DNA of 64,000 nucleotides from assembly GCA_023053575.1 (NCBI GenBank), contig JAKZAP010000009.1:17899869-17963868 (forward strand). Direction: 5' to 3'. The DNA is from Branchinecta lynchi (lineage: Eukaryota > Arthropoda > Branchiopoda > Anostraca > Branchinectidae). The position numbers and the translations under genes are program-made. The notes under the pieces are model-generated. The model saw nothing but the letters and a program-made list of their open reading frames with translations. It searched no databases and was not told where the DNA came from. Shown one piece after another: positions 54,198 through 62,479 of the stretch. Positions within the stretch are counted from its first letter, which is position 1. Each line of letters starts with the position of its first letter.

Positions 54198-55064
54198 ATT
54201 TACAGAAAATTAAAAGAAAATGGTGTTAAGGTTTCCAAGGATAAAATAAAAAATGTGTTGCAAAATGAGAATGTGTATACGTTACACAAACCTTCCTATC
54301 ATAACTTTGAAAGGAGGCGAGTGTATGTTCACTATGTTGATGAGCAATGGCAAGCTGATTTAGTTGACATGCAGAAATATAAAAAAGCGAATGATAAAGC
54401 AAATTACATCTTGACTGTTATTGATTGCTTTAGTAAATATGCTTGGTGTGTCCCTTTGAAAGATAAAACAGGTGCTGGAATAATAAACGCATTCAGTCAT
54501 ATATTTAAAGAAAGAATTCCTAGAAAGTTGCAAACTGATAAAGGTAAGGAATTTGTTATGAGAAATGTTCAAACTTTTTTGAAAAATAACGGCATACACT
54601 GGTTTGCATCTGAAAGCGAATTGAAAGCGCAAATTGTAGAACGATTCAACAGAACGCTAAAAGAAAAGTTATGGAAATATTTCACTCACAATAACACTAC
54701 TAATTGGATTGATATTTTACCTTTATTTGTGAGTAATTATAATAACTCGTACCACCGTTCAATACAAATGAAACCAGTTGATGCTAGTAAAAAGGTTAAT
54801 CAGAAAAAGGTTTTTAGTGCTCTGTTTCCTCCAGTAGATGAGTACAAAATCACAGGAAACGTCAAAGTAGGGGATTTAGTCAGAATTAAAAAAGAAAAAA
54901 GTATTTTCGATAAAGGATATTTACCTAATTATACGGATGAAGTATTTCAGATAGCAACCATCAGACCTACCATTCCCATTACTTATGAAATATCTGACAA
55001 AAGTGGGGAATTAATTCAAGGAGGGTTTTATGAAAAAGAACTTTCAAAATTTATTATGAAATAA
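54198..55064 (+). CDS. Polinton-type DDE integrase, 5' end in the gap
   Basis: The frame is open from the edge of the gap (IYRKLKENGVKVSKDKIKNV...) to TAA at 55064. YTLHKP is followed by the core domain with WQADLVDM (first Asp), LQTDKGKEF (second Asp) and AQIVERFNRTLKEKLW (Glu 34 residues after the second Asp). The C-terminal SH3-like part reads VGDLVRIKKEK and GYLPNYTDEVFQIATI. The wording WQADLVDM and VERFNRTLK is typical of Polinton/Maverick integrases, which insert the linear viral DNA into host chromosomes. The zinc-binding N-terminal domain, if present, is in the gap. No ATG is used near here, so the true start is upstream. Confidence 0.9.
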   Translation: MYRKLKENGVKVSKDKIKNVLQNENVYTLHKPSYHNFERRRVYVHYVDEQWQADLVDMQKYKKANDKANYILTVIDCFSKYAWCVPLKDKTGAGIINAFSHIFKERIPRKLQTDKGKEFVMRNVQTFLKNNGIHWFASESELKAQIVERFNRTLKEKLWKYFTHNNTTNWIDILPLFVSNYNNSYHRSIQMKPVDASKKVNQKKVFSALFPPVDEYKITGNVKVGDLVRIKKEKSIFDKGYLPNYTDEVFQIATIRPTIPITYEISDKSGELIQGGFYEKELSKFIMK

Positions 55065-55072
55065 AATTAGTT

Positions 55073-55083
55073 GTATATAAATG
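55073..55083 (+). promoter_or_regulatory. Start-proximal motif GTATATAAATG
   Basis: The ATG of the 274-aa gene is the end of this motif. The same W-TAAATG arrangement is at all four later starts in the block. Confidence 0.5.
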
Positions 55084-55905
55084 GATTCAAGACGCTTGAG
55101 TGATATTTTATCGGATATAGTGAAGAACAGAGAAGTTCAGAGAAGAAAGGTTCAACAAAATGAGATGGAGAAGGCAGGATTTCGGGAATATGCTTCAGAG
55201 TTAAACGCTCCAGTTATTATAGCACAAAAAGAAAACACTAAAGACACCATCAAAAAATTACAAGAGAACACTGAAATGATCATAAATAAACTACAGGAAG
55301 GTGATGATAGTTCAAGAACAAGGCTTCTCCAGATAGGTGAAACGAATCAACCATATCAGCTTCCAGTTTCAGGGGTAGAAATGCAGTCAACCGCTTTAGA
55401 AGCATCTCCAACAAGTATAAAAGTTGTTGATCTGAATGAAGGTGTTGATAAAGAGTTATTAAAAACACTTAATGTGAAATATAGAGATAATCATAGAAGA
55501 TATGAAGGGGAATATTTTGAGATGCCTCATTTTTATTATGATAACCCGGAGAATATAGAAGATGCTTTGGCTGAATTAACACCTATAAGTCAAAGTTATG
55601 GTGGTTTGAAAAGTAAAAGTTATAGTTCTAGTAAGTATGATAAAATTATTTTATTTATACAAGACTATAAGGATAGATTAAGAAAAATTCAATCTAGTAT
55701 ACCCTTTATCAGACAACAAGGAACTGGAATATTTATGAATTGTGATGAAATGATTTCAAAATTATACACTTTGATAGGTAGCAGAGTAAACGGAAATACA
55801 TCTGATGAGGTGAGAAATGAAGCTATTGATATTTTGGATTCGTTAATGCGAAATAAATTTCTTACGAAGAGAAATTACAATTCAATATATAAAAAATATT
55901 TCTAA
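55081..55905 (+). CDS. Uncharacterised virion-cluster protein, 274 aa
   Basis: I do not recognise a named function. The N-terminal half (residues 1-100) is highly charged and probably helical, with DILSDIVKNREVQRRKVQQN and KKLQENTEMIINKLQE, suggesting a coiled coil. Residues 215-274 form a compact block, QQGTGIFMNCDEMISKLYTL followed by IGSRVNGNTSDEVRNEAIDI and ending LTKRNYNSIYKKYF. I recall this kind of C-terminal block in proteins encoded next to F54H12.2-type capsid genes. Position between integrase and penton suggests a virion or packaging role, which is inference. Starts 16 bases after the integrase stop. Confidence 0.6.
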   Translation: MDSRRLSDILSDIVKNREVQRRKVQQNEMEKAGFREYASELNAPVIIAQKENTKDTIKKLQENTEMIINKLQEGDDSSRTRLLQIGETNQPYQLPVSGVEMQSTALEASPTSIKVVDLNEGVDKELLKTLNVKYRDNHRRYEGEYFEMPHFYYDNPENIEDALAELTPISQSYGGLKSKSYSSSKYDKIILFIQDYKDRLRKIQSSIPFIRQQGTGIFMNCDEMISKLYTLIGSRVNGNTSDEVRNEAIDILDSLMRNKFLTKRNYNSIYKKYF

Positions 55906-55911
55906 TAAATG
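55902..55911 (+). promoter_or_regulatory. Start-proximal motif CTAATAAATG
   Basis: It overlaps the tandem stop codons TAA TAA of the preceding gene and ends in the ATG of the penton candidate. Confidence 0.5.
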
Positions 55912-56631
55912 GTGTTGTTAAACATTGAAGGTAATGAAAGTATCATTGATATAACATTTAGTCAACCAATCGAATTGAATCGTAATTGGGGTTATGAAAT
56001 AGGTTTGAATCAGTGTACTTTGTGGTATTCGTGGCATAATATAAGTGATAAATTTGGAAATAATACATTTCAATACAGGAAAGATGAAGATAATAATGCA
56101 ACAGAATGGATGAATGTTACTATTCCTAATGGGATGTATAACGATGATTGTTTGAATTATTTTTTGTGTCAGTATTTTGATACCCCAAAAGATAAATGTC
56201 CTATTGTAATTTCATCCAATCCAGCATCTATGAGATTTGTCATACTATTACAAGAAAAATATGTGTTTAGATTTAATAGTGACTTGTGTCAGATTTTAGG
56301 ATTTGAGAAGGATAGTGAGATATCTAAGAAAATCAATGAAGGTACAAAGCTTCCGAATATAACAAGAAGCGTTGATAAAATTCAAATTCACTGCTCTCTT
56401 GTAAACAGTTCTATCGTAAACAAAAGTAAATCAGATGTCATTTGGACATTTGTTCCGAATACAGAACCGGGTTGTCAAATTGTTGAGAATCCTAGACAAT
56501 TAATCTACCTTCCTATTAATACAAAAGACTTTATTTACTCCTTGAGAGTGACAATTACTGATCAGTTGGGAAGACCTATCGATTTGAATGGTGATAACGT
56601 TGGATACGTGCTGCATTTAAGAAAAGCTTAA
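55909..56631 (+). CDS. Candidate penton (single jelly-roll minor capsid) protein, 240 aa
   Basis: The protein is beta-rich, without a signal peptide or membrane segment. The last 90 residues read IQIHCSLVNSSIVNKSKSDV, then PGCQIVENPRQLIYLPI and LRVTITDQLGRPIDLNGDNV. The I.VHC.LV.S....D and TDQ.G..IDL.G... blocks are those of penton-type proteins of Polinton-like elements and relatives. It would occupy the five-fold vertices of an icosahedral capsid. It precedes the small basic and major capsid genes, the usual order in such clusters. The assignment rests on motif pattern and position. Confidence 0.65.
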   Translation: MVLLNIEGNESIIDITFSQPIELNRNWGYEIGLNQCTLWYSWHNISDKFGNNTFQYRKDEDNNATEWMNVTIPNGMYNDDCLNYFLCQYFDTPKDKCPIVISSNPASMRFVILLQEKYVFRFNSDLCQILGFEKDSEISKKINEGTKLPNITRSVDKIQIHCSLVNSSIVNKSKSDVIWTFVPNTEPGCQIVENPRQLIYLPINTKDFIYSLRVTITDQLGRPIDLNGDNVGYVLHLRKA

Positions 56632-56656
56632 AGGATTAGTGAAATAAAATTATTTA

Positions 56657-56666
56657 CCTATAAATG
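56657..56666 (+). promoter_or_regulatory. Start-proximal motif CCTATAAATG
   Basis: It ends in the ATG of the 118-aa gene. AATAAAATTATTT, a possible polyadenylation signal of the preceding gene, lies just upstream. Confidence 0.5.
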
Positions 56667-57020
56667 TTGATTAATAATAAGCGATTACTTTATAAAAAGC
56701 AGTATGGAAGTGGAATCGGTAGTGTATTCAAAAACATTGTTAATTCCCAGTTATTTCAAACGTCAGCAAAACAAATAAAAGATGGGGCTATGTCAATGTA
56801 TAATAATATTATTAAACCGAGATTTGAGTTGTTGAAAAACAGAGCAATAGAATATGGGAAAGATCTGATCAATGTAAACAAGAAGGAACTCATTGATGTA
56901 ATTGGAAACAAAAAATCGATGAAGGATCTTATCGGTACAAATAAAAGGATTTTAAATCAAAGAAGTCAGGACTTGATCAAAACGTTAATGACTGGAAATG
57001 GATTAAAGATTCTGAAATAA
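56664..57020 (+). CDS. Small basic virion-type protein, 118 aa
   Basis: About a fifth of the residues are Lys or Arg. A glycine-rich motif near the N terminus (QYGSGIGSVFKNIVNSQLF, about residues 14-32) is followed by an amphipathic helix, and a second Gly motif, TGNGLKIL, is at the C terminus. Short basic proteins with GSG-type motifs beside the capsid gene are known in Polinton-like and adintovirus-like elements, where they are compared to adenovirus core or membrane-acting minor proteins. The similarity is in character and position, not firm homology. Confidence 0.55.
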   Translation: MLINNKRLLYKKQYGSGIGSVFKNIVNSQLFQTSAKQIKDGAMSMYNNIIKPRFELLKNRAIEYGKDLINVNKKELIDVIGNKKSMKDLIGTNKRILNQRSQDLIKTLMTGNGLKILK

Positions 57021-57042
57021 GTTTTATTTAATAATTTCTTTC

Positions 57043-57053
57043 TTATATAAATG
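57043..57053 (+). promoter_or_regulatory. Start-proximal motif TTATATAAATG
   Basis: It ends in the ATG of the major capsid gene, the copy most like a TATA box. Confidence 0.5.
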
Positions 57054-58415
57054 GCAGTAAATAAAGTTATCAGTCCTCAATGGAACATATTTGACGAACC
57101 GCTTGTGGATGATACAGTGGTTAAATATGAATTTAAAGAAATTCGAGAAACAGATGTGAATGTATCTAATAAATCAGAGTTTGAATTCGTAACAAAGAAA
57201 TTAGATTCCTGGTTTTATCCAAGTGAAAGTTATCTTGATGTCAGTGTAAGAATAGTAAACGAAGATGGGACTCCTATAGCTGCAACCGATGTTGCTACTT
57301 TAACGAATAATGGATTTAATTTATTCAGTACCGCTGAGTATGTAATAAACGATGAATCGGTTGAAAAAATTAATCATGTTGGTATTACAACTACCGTTAC
57401 AAAGTTGATTGAATACTCTGATGATTATTCTAGAAGTGCTGCAAGAAATCATTTCTGGTATAAAGATTATAATCAAGGGAAAGAAATTAATCCTGTTATT
57501 GCTTCGTTTACTGCAACTCCAGTAGTAGCAGGGGCTGCAGCAGGGGGTGGAACAGTCAGTTTGAGAAATAATAATAATTATAATAAAGGATTTGAAAAAA
57601 GATATAACAGAACAAAGAGCAGTAAATTAGTAAATATGTATTTACCATTATCAGAATTGTTTGGATTTCTGAAAGGAAACAAACGATTCTTCAGAGGTGC
57701 ATCGCATAAATTATTTCTAAGAAGAAATGATGATAACAACATGATTATAAGAAATGGAAATACTAATTTCAAAGTAGTAATCGAGTATTTATCCTGGAAG
57801 ATCCCTATTGTAGCTCCTAGTATCGAAATGATGAGTGAATTAGAAAAGGATCTTGCTAAGGATAAAAAGCATAATCTGATGTGGGAAGCATGTAATAGTT
57901 ATAAAAGTGATGTTAGTCAGAATAAGGAGCACACCTGGAAAGTTGTGTCTGAGAGAAATAGTCCTACAAAAATCGTTGTGATGTTACAGAAAAATGAAAA
58001 GCATAACAATCAATTAATGAATAATATGGTGTTTGATCATATGAATTTAACAGACATAGAACTTAGAATTAATGGGGATAAATATCCTGAAGAACCACTT
58101 AAATGTGATTTTAGCGATGATAAATGTAAATACTCAAATCTTTACAATAGGTTCATACATTTGGGTTATAAACAATTAGCATTTGATACTGGTAGTGTTG
58201 TTAGTATAGAAGAATTTAAAGAAGTATATCCACTATTCTGTTTCGATGTTTCCAAACACGAATCAAGTATATATAATGGAACAACTGCTGATATTGAAAT
58301 AAGTTTAACATTAAAACACGCTCAGCCTGTACCATATAATATTTACTGTGTTATATATTATGAAAGAAAAGCTACATTAGGTATTATTAACAAAAATATG
58401 TATGTGAGTTTGTGA
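57051..58415 (+). CDS. Double-jelly-roll major capsid protein, F54H12.2 type, 454 aa
   Basis: Residues 45-150 carry the family's recognisable run: DSWFYPSESYLDVSVRI (strand), NEDGTPI, NNGFNLFSTAEYVINDESVE and TKLIEYSDDYSRSAARNHFW. This follows the pattern (L.L.vKI...G.....) (N...SLF..v.v.lN....) (..Y..yle.ll.y....k...l) of the proteins annotated as F54H12.2-like in animal genomes. The C-terminal part has YPLFCFDVSKHES and DIEISLTLKHAQPVPYNIYC, matching the last strands of the second jelly roll. An Ala/Gly-rich loop (VVAGAAAGGGTVS, about residues 160-172) may be a surface loop. The product would form the pseudo-hexagonal capsomers of an icosahedral virion. The frame is intact. Confidence 0.8.
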   Translation: MAVNKVISPQWNIFDEPLVDDTVVKYEFKEIRETDVNVSNKSEFEFVTKKLDSWFYPSESYLDVSVRIVNEDGTPIAATDVATLTNNGFNLFSTAEYVINDESVEKINHVGITTTVTKLIEYSDDYSRSAARNHFWYKDYNQGKEINPVIASFTATPVVAGAAAGGGTVSLRNNNNYNKGFEKRYNRTKSSKLVNMYLPLSELFGFLKGNKRFFRGASHKLFLRRNDDNNMIIRNGNTNFKVVIEYLSWKIPIVAPSIEMMSELEKDLAKDKKHNLMWEACNSYKSDVSQNKEHTWKVVSERNSPTKIVVMLQKNEKHNNQLMNNMVFDHMNLTDIELRINGDKYPEEPLKCDFSDDKCKYSNLYNRFIHLGYKQLAFDTGSVVSIEEFKEVYPLFCFDVSKHESSIYNGTTADIEISLTLKHAQPVPYNIYCVIYYERKATLGIINKNMYVSL

Positions 58416-58445
58416 GTCTGGATTTTTATTTAATAAAATCATCCC

Positions 58446-58455
58446 CTAATAAATG
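58446..58455 (+). promoter_or_regulatory. Start-proximal motif CTAATAAATG
   Basis: It ends in the ATG of the 102-aa gene. TTTTATTTAATAAAATC upstream is a palindromic AT block and possible processing signal of the capsid gene. Confidence 0.5.
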
Positions 58456-58761
58456 GAGCCCACAAAGGAAGTCTTGAATACAATCAGAATGAATAAATAC
58501 AATGAGACAATCAGGAAAGAAGAACTAGTTCTAGGATTGAAATATACTATTGTTAAAATGAGAATTGCTAAGACAAAATATGGTGATAAGTTGGTTGTAG
58601 TTATTAATCATAATGACAAACCCTGTGATTTGTTTATAACGCAGAAATATAATGCCATTGCTAACGAATTACTTTTAAAGAAAAATCTAGTTTTGCAGCC
58701 TATTGTACGCGAAAACAAGAACAAAGAAACATATGTGGATTTAGAACTGTTTACTCAGTAA
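58453..58761 (+). CDS. Small protein, possible OB-fold single-strand DNA-binding protein, 102 aa
   Basis: I do not recognise it with certainty. After a charged helix (residues 1-25) come alternating strands: LGLKYTIVKMRIAKTKYGDK, LVVVINHNDKPCDLFITQKY and a final YVDLELF. The YTI...R...TKYG..LVV.......LFI..KYN pattern resembles the small OB-fold-like proteins of some viruses and virus-like transposons that bind single-stranded DNA. Alternatives are another nucleic-acid-binding beta barrel or an unrelated accessory protein. AATAAAAAAG follows the stop and may be its polyadenylation signal. Confidence 0.45.
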   Translation: MEPTKEVLNTIRMNKYNETIRKEELVLGLKYTIVKMRIAKTKYGDKLVVVINHNDKPCDLFITQKYNAIANELLLKKNLVLQPIVRENKNKETYVDLELFTQ

Positions 58762-58765
58762 TATT

Positions 58766-59080
58766 TGAATAAAAAAGAAGTAGTAGTATATTGTAGTATT
58801 TTATATGTAGTAAAGGGTAATATTTCTCATTTCTTGTATCCTTTATTTTGGAAGTAAGAAAATAAAAATGTTCTTAAAAAGGGGGATAATTTGGTAAAAA
58901 GGATGTTAAAATTTAAGAAATTGATGTTAAAATGGGGTTTTGAAATTGGGGGGAGGGTGGAGTGGGAGCGGCGATTATATACTACTTACAATTGTAGTAC
59001 TATTATTGTTCCAGTTATATTGTACGTAAAATACAAAATTGAACTAGCAATTTCGCTTCAGATACAAAGAAAAAAAACGT
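58766..59080. other. Non-coding end of the virus-like block / boundary with the pogo element
   Basis: AT-rich DNA with two GTAGTA-rich stretches in opposite orientation (AGTAGTAGTATATTGTAGTA at 58780 and TATACTACTTACAATTGTAG at 58978), which might be parts of terminal repeats. A G-rich stretch GGGGGGAGGGTGGAGTGGG at 58949 may belong to the end of the pogo element. Neither boundary is certain. Confidence 0.35.
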
Positions 59081-59081
59081 T

Positions 59082-61087
59082 TTATTCAACCGAATATTCA
59101 CTCAAATTAACGTCAAAGACTAGTGCTTTTGCGGCACGTTCGGTCCCCCCAGAGATCCTGGGAACTGGAAGCTTCATAACAACGTCACTTTGAGGGACTA
59201 GTGATTCATCAGCTGCTTCAGGAAAAACAAATTTCCAGGAAGGAGATTTCCTCCGAAGGAAGTTGACAACATATCCTTCACTGGTGTCTTCCTTGACTTC
59301 ACCGGCAAAGTACTTTTTCACTCTCTTGCCTAAAAACTCCACAAGAATAAAGTCACCAACACTGACTTCCTCTTTTTCAGCTGTACAGTCATCCATATCA
59401 GCATCAAGGTCGGAATCGTCGTCAAAGACCATCTCATTTTCACTATCAGAGCTGAAATTGTCTGCTTCGGCAAAAAGTGCCCTACGTGGCATTTCTTTTG
59501 CGGTGTTCTTGCTGGATTTACTAGTTTTTTTCTTCTCCGTTAGGACTGGCTTTCCGCCTTTGCGTTTCTTCTTAGCTGAGAGTTCTTCGATTAAAGCATT
59601 TTTGACTGGTGTGTCGGTAAGAACCTGAGACCTTCCCTTCTTCCGCTTAATTGTATCACCCTTTTTTGGCGGTGCTTTTGGGTAAGGTCTTACTACTTCT
59701 GGACTAAGTGCAGCAGACGTTGATCCCACAAGGGCTTGAAGATCAGTTGAACTTGGTTCTGACTGTGATTGACTTCCACTATCTTGTGCAACAAAAATCT
59801 CTGGTCCTGCTCGTTGTGGAATACCGGTCGGATCAGGTCTGTCGGTAACCTCCGCGGCAAGGAATTCCTCATCCGCGAACACATGGCGATCACAAGGCCA
59901 AATTCCGGCGACCCTGAATCCAGATGTGATATTCGTTGGAGTCAATGCACGAGGAAAGACAGTTCCAACTAGCTCCGCTACGTCGTAAATAGAAATGGAT
60001 TTTCCTGGATTCTTTGTCATCCACATGTCGCAGGCAGCATTATAGTATGCCTTGAATGGTCCGTAACAACTTCGATCTAGCGGCTGCAGTTTATGGCTTG
60101 TGTGTGGCGGGAAGGTTAATGCAATGATGTGGGACTTCTTCATCAGTTCAGGCGACTCAATGGTAACATGACTCGTGTGATTGTCCATCAGAAGTAGCGC
60201 TGGTCTTTCAACGCTAGGCTTGCTGTGGCGGATGAAATGTTCAAGAAAAACAACATAGTTCTCTCCAGTCATCCATCCCGAGGGATGAGCAACGCCCACA
60301 CTCCCAGGCGGAGATCCATTCATCATGTGAGGAAGATACTTTACCCTCGGAAAAATCATGAATGGTGGGATGGCAATTCCTTGAGCAGACACAGCTGTGC
60401 ACATTGTAACTAGCACCCCTCTTTCTCCTGACGTAATTCTTCCAACTTGCTTCTTTCCTTTCTCGGCCACTATTTTTCTTGGATTCTGAACAGTAGTGGG
60501 GCCAGTTTCGTCTAAATTCCATACATCACAAGCCGAAAAACTGTATTTGCGCAGCAATGACTCGTATGTGTCAAAAAAAGCATTGACTACAGGTCTGTTA
60601 AAGGCAGTAGCTCTTGCAATACTTGTTGCTTCTGGAGATCGGAGAGAAAGTGTTGGGTTGCGGCGTAAGAAGGCCCAGAGCCAGTCCTTACCAGCTGTTT
60701 TCGCTTCTTCCCAGTGATGAATATCCTTACCCAGTTTCTCAGCAAAATCAAACGCCAATGTTCTGACCTCCCTTGTCGAAAGTCCATGATGAAGTTGTGA
60801 TGCTCTAATAAGATAATTTTCAAGGCTTTTCTCCTCTTCAGCCGTAAAAATTTTGCGCGTAGTGTACCGTGGGATAAATTTTTCCAGCGGTACTTCACTG
60901 ACATCATTTGCACTTGTACCACCTTCTGCTAAGAACTTCTGAGTGTAGCGCTTTAGAGTAGATCGGGGATATGTATCTCACATGCTACAGTAGCAAACTT
61001 TCCTCCTTCCAGTATTTTTTGGACACCTTGTCTTATAACCTCAGGAGGAATGGTCCCATTTTCTGTTTTTCTGTTGTAGGTCCTCAT
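59082..61087 (-). pseudogene. pogo/Tigger-type DDE transposase with one frameshift
   Basis: The long minus-strand frame (60758-59082, 558 residues) has the DDE_1 domain with NLDETG (Asp 83), LLMDNHTSH (Asp 192) and LQPLDRSCYGPFK (Asp 228), a DD35D triad. A pogo-type signature, PPHTSHKLQPLD, is complete. After it comes a Ser/Lys-rich nuclear region and a C-terminal beta-rich domain (VGDFILVEFLGKRVKKYFAG). Upstream, an N-terminal psq-like helix-turn-helix, MRTYNRKTENGTIPPEVIRQ, starts at 61087, and the CENP-B-like linker (YTQKFLAEGGT...FTAEEEKSLENYLI) follows in a frame shifted by one base near 60964-60968. Apart from that break, the protein is complete. It could be a young inactive transposon. 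Confidence 0.85.
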
Positions 61088-61174
61088 TTTTGTTAAATCT
61101 CACCTACAAAGACGACATATAAATAACAAAAAATGAAGAATATTCAAAGAAAATTTAAATAACATTTTCTTTCA

Positions 61175-61615
61175 CACTGTGGGGCAGGTTGGACAGTATG
61201 TCTTCAAAGTGACCAACCTGCCCCCTAAAAAAGTGACCAACCTGCCCCACAGAGGAAAGCTAAACAAAAACATGGCTACTTTAAAAACTGTTTAAGTTAA
61301 GAATTCAGATCCAAGCCTAAAATGGAGCCAATTAGCTGACTTTCCTACGATAAAAATCTTATTGCGATTACTCTTCTCGTTTTCTCTCAAAATGACACTA
61401 CGTCTGCCTAGATTTTTCATAAAAACTTACCGAAAAAACAAAATTTGTCCCCCACTTTTTTCACAAAGGCGCTGTAGCCACCATTTTTTCATGGCATGTT
61501 TCTGATGCAATTTCTCACATTCAGTAGCAGTTACAGAATTTTTCGGCAATAGATGGCAGACCAATGCCCAAGTGTTCAACCTGCCCCACTGGCCAACGTG
61601 CCCCACTCTCCCCTA
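61175..61615. repeat. Repeated TGGGGCAGGTTG motifs upstream of the pogo transposase
   Basis: At least five copies in both orientations (61181, 61213, 61238, 61575, 61590 approximately), including CAACCTGCCCCAC and AACGTGCCCCACTCTCCCC. The outermost may be the terminal inverted repeat, the inner ones subterminal transposase-binding sites. This is inference from position. Confidence 0.45.
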
Positions 61616-61739
61616 ATAAAATAATAAACAAATAAGTAACATGACTTAGACGATGCTGTTCATACCAAATTTCGCTGGAGAAAGGACAAGCCTTGGTACC
61701 AACTTCTGACACATCTACTCTAAACAAACTAAATTGAGA

Positions 61740-62160
61740 GCTACAGGCAAATTATTTTCAATCTGAGCAAAATTCAACTACTCCTATACAACTTCTACCT
61801 TTTAATGTAGTTTAGACCCCAAATCTCAAGCTTAAAATCGCAGCTTAAAATCGCACACAAATGATGCACACTTCAACGAAATAGGGTAGTACTACGAAAC
61901 TACTATGAATTTTTTTCTTCCGGCAATATTCAACTACTTCTCACACAAACTCTTGCTTTTAATGTGGCTCAGATCCCAAGCAGCAGATTTTACCGTATGT
62001 ACCCAAGATAAATTTAATTGAGCTGGTGACTTTTTTGTAATCCGACCTTTTACTGGCATTTCTAGCTTTTAAGGTGGCTGAAATTTTAGGGCCAAGACCT
62101 CATCTAAAATATGGGCCATTCAACCAGATAGAGAGTAGGCTACTATGAAAAATGGCGCAG
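61740..62160. repeat. Diverged tandem units, about 150-230 bp
   Basis: Units share CAATTCAACTACT-like starts and ACTCTTGCTTTTAATGTGGC / CTTCTACCTTTTAATGTAGT. A related unit is at 34390-34500. No coding potential. Confidence 0.5.
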
Positions 62161-62479
62161 GTAAAGTTTTGCGAAATATTTTAAGTCTGCCCACGGTATC
62201 ACTTATCTGTCCATGCCCTGATAACTTCCAAATGGAGTGGCAGATTTTTCCGGAAGTTGATATGTAGTGGTGCTTCCACTTTGAATCTAGACTACAAAAA
62301 CAACATAGTGCAATGATCAGGCCCGTCATATAGTGCTTACAAAGCCTGTTTATGTGCAAACCTTACTCCTCAAGCTATTTAAAAAAAAATAAAACTGTTT
62401 CTTTTTAAGAGATTGAGATTTTTTGCACAAAACCACGTATAATAATGTTGAAGCGTCGCACTGCAGGGAAAATTTTCGA

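Larger units (their letters stand above)
54198..58765 (+). mobile_element. Polinton/Maverick-like endogenous virus, partial (integrase to capsid and small DNA-binding protein)
   Basis: Six same-strand ORFs with short AT-rich spacers (3-60 bases, mostly about 15-35) and no introns or frame breaks. The order is integrase, unknown 274-aa protein, candidate penton, small basic protein, double-jelly-roll capsid protein, small OB-fold candidate. Integrase plus capsid genes define Polinton/Maverick-like elements. No protein-primed DNA polymerase, packaging ATPase or protease is visible here; these may be in or before the gap, or may be absent. Codons are much more AT-rich than in the host exons. Terminal repeats were not located. 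The uninterrupted frames suggest a recent or still functional copy. Confidence 0.8.

Noticed and set aside
59263..60717. Plus-strand frames opposite the pogo transposase
   Set aside because: They are shadows of the well-supported minus-strand transposase frame.
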